A DNA stretch of 8,984 nucleotides from Segetimicrobium sp035279545 (GTDB lineage: Bacteria; Sysuimicrobiota; Sysuimicrobiia; Sysuimicrobiales; Segetimicrobiaceae): positions 1 through 8,984 of the forward strand of contig DATEHM010000234.1 in the NCBI GenBank assembly GCA_035279545.1, written 5' to 3'. The notes beneath the pieces are model-generated. The model was not told the origin of the DNA, searched no databases, and was given only the letters and a program-made list of their open reading frames with translations. Numbering within the stretch: the stretch's first letter is position 1; every line of letters begins with the position of its first letter. Positions 5,733 to 8,984 of this stretch are shown here, one piece after another. The translations under genes were made by a program, and so were the position numbers.

Positions 5733-6032
5733 ATGCCGTTCGCCGACAAGACCCTGCATTGCCTCGACTGCGGAAAGGAATTCGTCTTTACCGCCGGCGA
5801 GCAAGAGTTCTACCAAAAGAAGGGGTTCACCAACGAGCCGCTGCGGTGCAGAGACTGTCGGGATGCCCGAAAGCGGTCCCGCGAGGGCGCGACGGGGGCG
5901 CGGGAGATGTTCGATGCCGTGTGCGCGAAGTGCGGGGCGAAGGCCCAGGTCCCGTTTCGCCCTCGGGAGGATCGCCCCGTGTACTGTCAGGAGTGCTTCC
6001 GCGAGATCCGCACCCAGCAGCAGGTGGGTTAG
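5733..6032 (+). CDS. Small protein with two zinc ribbons (zf-Tbcl-like plus CxxC-x17-CxxC domain)
   Basis: A 99-residue cytosolic protein with four CxxC pairs. Residues 9-40 form the first ribbon: CLDC, 25 residues including KEFVFTAGEQEF and the KKGF turn, then CRDC, the pattern of the probable zinc-binding zf_Tbcl-type domain. Residues 62-85 form the second: CAKC, exactly 17 residues, then CQEC, the pattern of the CxxC-x17-CxxC family. No signal peptide or enzyme domain is present. Molecular role is unknown; nucleic-acid or protein binding is the usual guess for such ribbons, not something seen here. The ATG at 5733 is chosen over the TTG at 5688 because GGGGGAA lies at proper spacing and the zinc ribbon begins just after it. 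The next gene begins within about 5 bases of the stop, suggesting translational coupling. Confidence 0.85.
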   Translation: MPFADKTLHCLDCGKEFVFTAGEQEFYQKKGFTNEPLRCRDCRDARKRSREGATGAREMFDAVCAKCGAKAQVPFRPREDRPVYCQECFREIRTQQQVG

Positions 6033-6036
6033 GATT

Positions 6037-6813
6037 CTGGGCCGCCTCGGCACACTGGCCGGGCTCGTCTTCCTCGGCTTGACCGGCTGCCGCGCCCCCG
6101 CGGCGATGCGGCCGCCGCTCCCGCCTCCCCCCCACCCCTCGATCGCCGGGCCGGCGGTCAGATCGATCCAGCGGGCCGGCGCGCTCCGGATCGCCGCCGA
6201 CCTCTCCTCCCCCCCGCTGGCGTTCCGCGAGGGGGAGAGTGCGCGGGGGTTTGAGATCGATCTCGCCGCGTTGTTGGCGTCATCGCTGGGGGTGCGCCTC
6301 GAGGTGCACGACACCCCTCAGGCGCTGCTGGGGCGGGGGCTGGCCGGGGCGGATATGGTCATCGGCCTGCGCCAGACCGCGCAGAGCCCCGGCATGGCGT
6401 CCGAGCCTTTTTACACGATGACGCAGGCCATCCTGTGGCGCGACCGCGCGGGCCCTGCCGGCGATGCTCCCTTGCGGCACCTGCGCGTGGCGGTGCAGGC
6501 GAAGAGCGTGGGCGAGACGGTGGCCCAGCAAATGGGGGCGGGGCCGATCCTGCTGACCTACCGACCCGCCGAAGCCCTTGCCGTCGTGTCCCGCGGGGAG
6601 GCGCAGGCCGCCGTGGCGGACCTGCCGCTGGTGGCCGAGTACGCGCGCACGCACCGGCATCTCACCGTCTCGACGGGGCCGTGGGCGCCGACGCCGCTGG
6701 TCGTGCAGGTTCGGGACGACGCCCCCGATCTGCTGGCGTTCACCTCCGCCGCGATCCGGGAACTCAAGCAGAACGGGGGCCTGGCGCAGCTGCGCCAGCG
6801 CTGGCACCTCTAA
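6037..6813 (+). CDS. Periplasmic/extracytoplasmic solute-binding lipoprotein (SBP_bac_3-like), start uncertain
   Basis: This is a family-3 type solute-binding protein, the kind that captures amino acids for ABC uptake. Counted from the CTG at 6037 it has 258 residues. It has a short hydrophobic signal with lipobox LTGC (Cys18), a Pro-rich linker (25-34), and the binding domain from GALRIAADLSSPPLAF (48-63) through GFEIDLAALLASSLGVRLEV (71-90), SEPFYTMTQAILWRD, a second lobe with LRVAVQAKSVGETVA, and the final AIRELKQNGGLAQLRQRWHL. The T-x-x-R segment that normally supplies the Arg gripping the amino-acid carboxylate reads TAQSPG here, so the ligand may differ. No ATG, GTG or TTG lies just before the signal peptide: the choices are CTG 6037, ATT 6034, or ATGs at 5914 and 5863 deep inside the zinc-ribbon gene, which would add a long Arg-rich extension. 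No permease or ATPase gene is adjacent. Confidence 0.78.
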   Translation: MGRLGTLAGLVFLGLTGCRAPAAMRPPLPPPPHPSIAGPAVRSIQRAGALRIAADLSSPPLAFREGESARGFEIDLAALLASSLGVRLEVHDTPQALLGRGLAGADMVIGLRQTAQSPGMASEPFYTMTQAILWRDRAGPAGDAPLRHLRVAVQAKSVGETVAQQMGAGPILLTYRPAEALAVVSRGEAQAAVADLPLVAEYARTHRHLTVSTGPWAPTPLVVQVRDDAPDLLAFTSAAIRELKQNGGLAQLRQRWHL

Positions 6814-6856
6814 CCCCGGATTGGGGTATCGTAGGAGAAGACGGTGACCATCCTCG

Positions 6857-6863
6857 GGAGGAG
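6857..6863 (+). promoter_or_regulatory. Shine-Dalgarno for hpf
   Basis: GGAGGAG ends 3 bases before the ATG at 6867, with the GGAGG core 5 bases away. It marks 6867 as the start although the frame is open far upstream, to about 6435. Confidence 0.75.
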
Positions 6864-6866
6864 ACG

Positions 6867-7445
6867 ATGAATATCATCGTAGCCGGTCGGAATATAGAAG
6901 TCAGCGAGGCCCTGCGCGCGAGGGTCACGGAGAAGGTTGAGCGTCTGGCGCATCACTTCGAGCGGGTGCAGAAGGCGCAGGCGCTGTTGCGGGTTGAGCC
7001 GCATCCCGGTCGGAACCAGGTCGCCGAGGTCACCCTGTGGGGAGACGGCGTTGTCATGCGGGGGGAGGAAGCCAGCCCGGACATGTACGCCTCGATCGAT
7101 CTCGTGGTCGACAAGCTGGATCAGCAAATCAGCAAGTTTCGAGGCAAGTCGATCACGCGACGGCGGGTGCTGGCGGGCCGCCATAAGCAGCAGGTGGCCG
7201 CCGCCGCCGAGGCGGCGCTGCGCGCCGAGACGTGGGCGGACGCGGAGGGATCGGAGGGCGCCTCCATCGAAATCACCCGGCGCAAGCGCTTCGACATGAA
7301 GCCGATGACCCCGGAAGATGCCGCCGTGCAGATGGAGCTGCTGGGGCATACCTTCTATATGTTCCGAAACTCCGAGACCCTCGAGGTGAACGTCGTCTAC
7401 CGACGCGCCGATGGGCGGTATGGGCTGATCGAACCGGAAGGATAG
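6867..7445 (+). CDS. hpf: Ribosome hibernation promoting factor, long form
   Basis: This protein binds the decoding region of the small ribosomal subunit in stationary phase or stress and pairs ribosomes into inactive 100S dimers. The 192 residues match the long form found in most bacteria outside the enteric group. The N-terminal S30AE domain (1-95) opens with MNIIVAGRNIEVSEALR and contains ASPDMYASIDLVVDKLDQQISKFR; a basic and Ala-rich linker follows (96-132). The C-terminal dimerisation domain (133-190) has KRFDMKPMTPEDAAVQMELL, FYMFRNSETLEVNVVYRR and DGRYGLIEP, all typical. It sits 53 bases after the lipoprotein gene and 10 bases before the next gene, so it probably leads an operon with the two genes behind it. 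In many Firmicutes hpf is followed by secA, but here two other genes intervene. Confidence 0.97.
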   Translation: MNIIVAGRNIEVSEALRARVTEKVERLAHHFERVQKAQALLRVEPHPGRNQVAEVTLWGDGVVMRGEEASPDMYASIDLVVDKLDQQISKFRGKSITRRRVLAGRHKQQVAAAAEAALRAETWADAEGSEGASIEITRRKRFDMKPMTPEDAAVQMELLGHTFYMFRNSETLEVNVVYRRADGRYGLIEPEG

Positions 7446-7455
7446 GGGGCCCGCC

Positions 7456-8106
7456 ATGGAGCAGCAGGAGCGCCGGTCCTTAGCCCGAGACGCCGAAGAG
7501 GTGATCCGCCGCCTCCGCGGGGTCTCCGCGGTCCGCGTGGAGCTCGGCGGCAACGGCCGGATCGAGCAGGTGCACGTCCTCGGGTCCGCGGACCGCACCG
7601 CCCGGGTCATCGCCGCAGATGTCGTGGCCGCGCTGGGCGCTGAACTCGGCGAGGTCCTGGAGCCTTCCCAAATCCGGGTCGCGGTCCTACGTCCGGGGCA
7701 GACGCAGCCAGGCCCGGCGCCGCTTAGGGCGCGGCTCAAGTTCGTCGGGCTCAGCTTAGCCACGCTCCGCCAGTCCCTCGAGGTGAGGGTCCAGGTGGAG
7801 CACGAGGGGCTGACCTATGAAGGTACGGCCGCGGGCGGGGGGACCCAGGGGGAGGAGATCGTCGGCCAGGCGGCCCTGCGGGCGGTGGAAACGTACCTGC
7901 GGTCCGACGGGGTGTTCCACCTGAAGACGGTGACCGTCGTCCCTCTGGGGACGCAGCGGGTAGCGCTGGCCCTCGTCGCCTGGGACGGGCCCGAACAGGA
8001 GCTCCTCAGCGGGGCGGCTGTCGTTCGCGACGACCCCCGCGATGCCGTGGTGCGCGCCGTGCTCGACGCCGTCAACCGGCCCGTGAGCTGGCTTGGCGGT
8101 CGGTAA
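7456..8106 (+). CDS. Conserved-type two-domain protein of unknown function downstream of hpf
   Basis: No family name is recalled with confidence. The 216-residue cytosolic protein has no signal peptide, membrane segment or cysteine. Residues 8-78 form one alpha/beta unit: a helix (LARDAEEVIRRLRGV), strand SAVRVELGGNGRIEQVHVL, a helix starting DRTARVIAADVVAALGAELG, and strand SQIRVAVL. A Pro/Gln/Gly link (79-90) follows. Residues 91-210 form a second unit with strand LEVRVQVEHEGLTYEGTAAG, helix EEIVGQAALRAVETYL, strand VFHLKTVTVVPL, strand QRVALALVAW, and RDDPRDAVVRAVLDAVNR. This arrangement, especially the closing D...A...AVLDAVNR, resembles the LeuA-type regulatory dimerisation domain of isopropylmalate/citramalate synthases; that is an inference from pattern only. 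AGGGGG lies 6 bases before the ATG at 7456. The gene starts 10 bases after hpf ends, and the deacetylase gene begins inside its 3' end, so the three are likely co-transcribed. Confidence 0.8.
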   Translation: MEQQERRSLARDAEEVIRRLRGVSAVRVELGGNGRIEQVHVLGSADRTARVIAADVVAALGAELGEVLEPSQIRVAVLRPGQTQPGPAPLRARLKFVGLSLATLRQSLEVRVQVEHEGLTYEGTAAGGGTQGEEIVGQAALRAVETYLRSDGVFHLKTVTVVPLGTQRVALALVAWDGPEQELLSGAAVVRDDPRDAVVRAVLDAVNRPVSWLGGR

Positions 8107-8890
8107 GGTTTGGCGCGGAATCGGTCCGATCGCGTGGGGCTTCGCGATGCTCGCCATCGGCGTCGGCCCGACCGCGGTGCTCCCCGTCACGGCGGCGGCG
8201 TCCGCGCGCGGGAGCATCCCGGTGCTGATGTACCACCGCGTTGACCCGCAGCTGACCGCGCACGATCCGATCACCGTCTCCCTCACGGTCATGGAGCCCA
8301 CGTTTCGGGCTCAGCTCACCCTCCTGCACGAGAACGGATATGAGACGATGACCCTCGGCACCTTGCGGGAGATGCTGGACCGCCACGCGCCCCTGCCCCC
8401 GCACCGCGCCGTGCTGACCTTTGACGACGGATACGCGGACAACTATGCCGTCGTCTTCCCGCTGCTTCGCCGGTACGGGTTCGTGGGCACGTTTTTCGTG
8501 GTGACGTCGTCGGTGGGCACTCGGGACCATCTGACCGTCCCCCAGATTCGCGAGATGGCCCGGGCCGGCATGGAGATTGAGTCCCACGGCGTGCACCACG
8601 TGGATTTCTCTCGGCTCCCGCTGACGCAGGCGCGACGCGAGCTCACGGAGAGCCGCACCTCGCTGGAAGCATGGACCGGTCGCCCGGTCGTGTTCTTCGC
8701 CTATCCGGCGGGGCGGTACAGCACCGCGTTGGAGCGCCTCCTGGCGGACCTCGGGTATCGGGGGGCGCTGACCGAGCGCCCTGGGTTTGTGTCCGCGACC
8801 AGCCCGCCCTACCTCCTCGAACGCGTCCGGGTTTCCCACGAGGAGACCCTCGGCGCGTTTGCCAGCACCCTCGGCCTCTCTGCGCGGTGA
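8093..8890 (+). CDS. Secreted polysaccharide deacetylase (NodB homology domain, carbohydrate esterase family 4)
   Basis: A metal-dependent deacetylase of N-acetyl sugars, acting outside the membrane on peptidoglycan or an exopolysaccharide. The 265-residue precursor has an N-terminal signal (MAVGKVWRG, hydrophobic 11-36, likely cut after VTAAASA near 38). The domain opens with IPVLMYHRVD (42-51). NodB motif 1 is TFDDGY with catalytic Asp111 and metal-binding Asp112. Motif 2 is SHGVHH with metal ligands His165 and His169 (HxxxH). Motif 3 is FAYPAGRYS (202-210), motif 4 the helix and strand around ADLGYRGALT, and motif 5 the closing RVRVSHE. All metal and catalytic positions are present, so activity is expected. 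The TTG at 8093 overlaps the previous gene by 14 bases; the ATG at 8147 would leave a signal without basic residues, so the TTG is preferred. The MYHRV opening is shared with PgaB/IcaB-type and YadE/PdaC-like secreted enzymes; substrate is not decided. Confidence 0.94.
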   Translation: MAVGKVWRGIGPIAWGFAMLAIGVGPTAVLPVTAAASARGSIPVLMYHRVDPQLTAHDPITVSLTVMEPTFRAQLTLLHENGYETMTLGTLREMLDRHAPLPPHRAVLTFDDGYADNYAVVFPLLRRYGFVGTFFVVTSSVGTRDHLTVPQIREMARAGMEIESHGVHHVDFSRLPLTQARRELTESRTSLEAWTGRPVVFFAYPAGRYSTALERLLADLGYRGALTERPGFVSATSPPYLLERVRVSHEETLGAFASTLGLSAR

Positions 8891-8908
8891 CCCTGGGGCG
8901 GATCCCCC

Positions 8909-8932
8909 CCGCGCGCGGGCCGCGCCGCGCGG
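8909..8932 (+). terminator. Possible GC-rich terminator hairpin after the deacetylase gene
   Basis: CCGCGCG (8909-8915) pairs with CGCGCGG (8926-8932) around a 10-base loop, followed by TGCCTCCTTT. A smaller GGGG...CCCC pair lies just before it. The T-run is weak, so this is a low-confidence terminator of the hpf operon. Confidence 0.35.
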
Positions 8933-8948
8933 TGCCTCCTTTCGGCGC

Positions 8949-8976
8949 TTGTGGGGTGGATGAGGGGCATTATAAT
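8949..8976 (+). promoter_or_regulatory. Probable promoter for the next gene beyond the window
   Basis: TTGTGG (8949-8954) and a perfect TATAAT (8971-8976) are 16 bases apart, followed by TGAGGAAG, which could already be an SD. ATTATAAT (8969-8976) is palindromic, so a -10 box also reads on the minus strand, but a matching -35 cannot be checked because the window ends. The gene served is unknown; secA or prfB is a guess from hpf neighbourhoods elsewhere. Confidence 0.55.
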
Positions 8977-8984
8977 TGAGGAAG

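Noticed and set aside
6813..6827. ACCCC-GGATT-GGGGT inverted repeat after the lipoprotein gene as a terminator
   Set aside because: Only a 5-bp stem with no T-run; too weak to call.
6435..6866. Upstream in-frame extension of hpf
   Set aside because: The frame is open by chance inside the lipoprotein gene; the ATG at 6867 has a strong SD and matches the universal hpf N-terminus.

Overview
This is a GC-rich bacterial chromosome segment of ordinary coding density. Several genes have TTG or GTG starts behind strong Shine-Dalgarno (SD) sequences, and sigma70-type promoters (TTGTCA/TATAAT, TTGCAC/TAGAAT) are visible. There is no rRNA, tRNA, CRISPR array or recognisable insertion sequence. The gene content suggests a Gram-positive-type or deep-branching Terrabacteria lineage, possibly uncultured and thermotolerant. 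The clues are a short S-adenosylhomocysteine hydrolase of archaeal/Thermotoga type, a long-form hpf, polysaccharide deacetylase and secreted proteins. That placement is inference; no marker gene fixes it.

Layout. 1-2490 (+): the 3' part of an S-adenosylhomocysteine hydrolase gene, then a class I aminotransferase with a TTG start. 2548-3846 (-): a three-gene cluster, read from right to left. It holds an excisionase-type HTH protein with a C-terminal Cys-rich tail, an XRE-family regulator with its own apparently leaderless promoter, and a gamma-glutamylcyclotransferase (AIG2)-like protein overlapping the regulator. 3933-4937 (+): a proline racemase/hydroxyproline epimerase family enzyme, divergent from the cluster. 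4959-5576 (-): a secreted protein of unknown function, convergent with the racemase; both stop codons lie in the arms of one strong hairpin. 5733-6813 (+): a small protein with two zinc ribbons behind a near-consensus promoter, followed almost at once by a lipoprotein-type solute-binding protein with no normal start codon near its signal peptide. 6867-8890 (+): hpf (ribosome hibernation), a two-domain conserved-type protein of unknown function, and a secreted NodB-type polysaccharide deacetylase overlapping it by 14 bases. The last 94 bases hold a GC-rich hairpin and a TATAAT promoter that probably serves the next gene outside the window.

How the genes fit together. SAH hydrolase belongs to the methyl cycle, and the aminotransferase is a plausible but unproven amino-acid partner. 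The minus-strand cluster looks like an accessory regulatory cassette set among housekeeping genes. hpf, the unknown gene and the deacetylase are packed like an operon. I see no clear defence system or other striking new system. The most unusual points are the lipoprotein start, the HTH/Cys-tail fusion, the leaderless regulator, the stop-codon hairpin and the unknown gene downstream of hpf.
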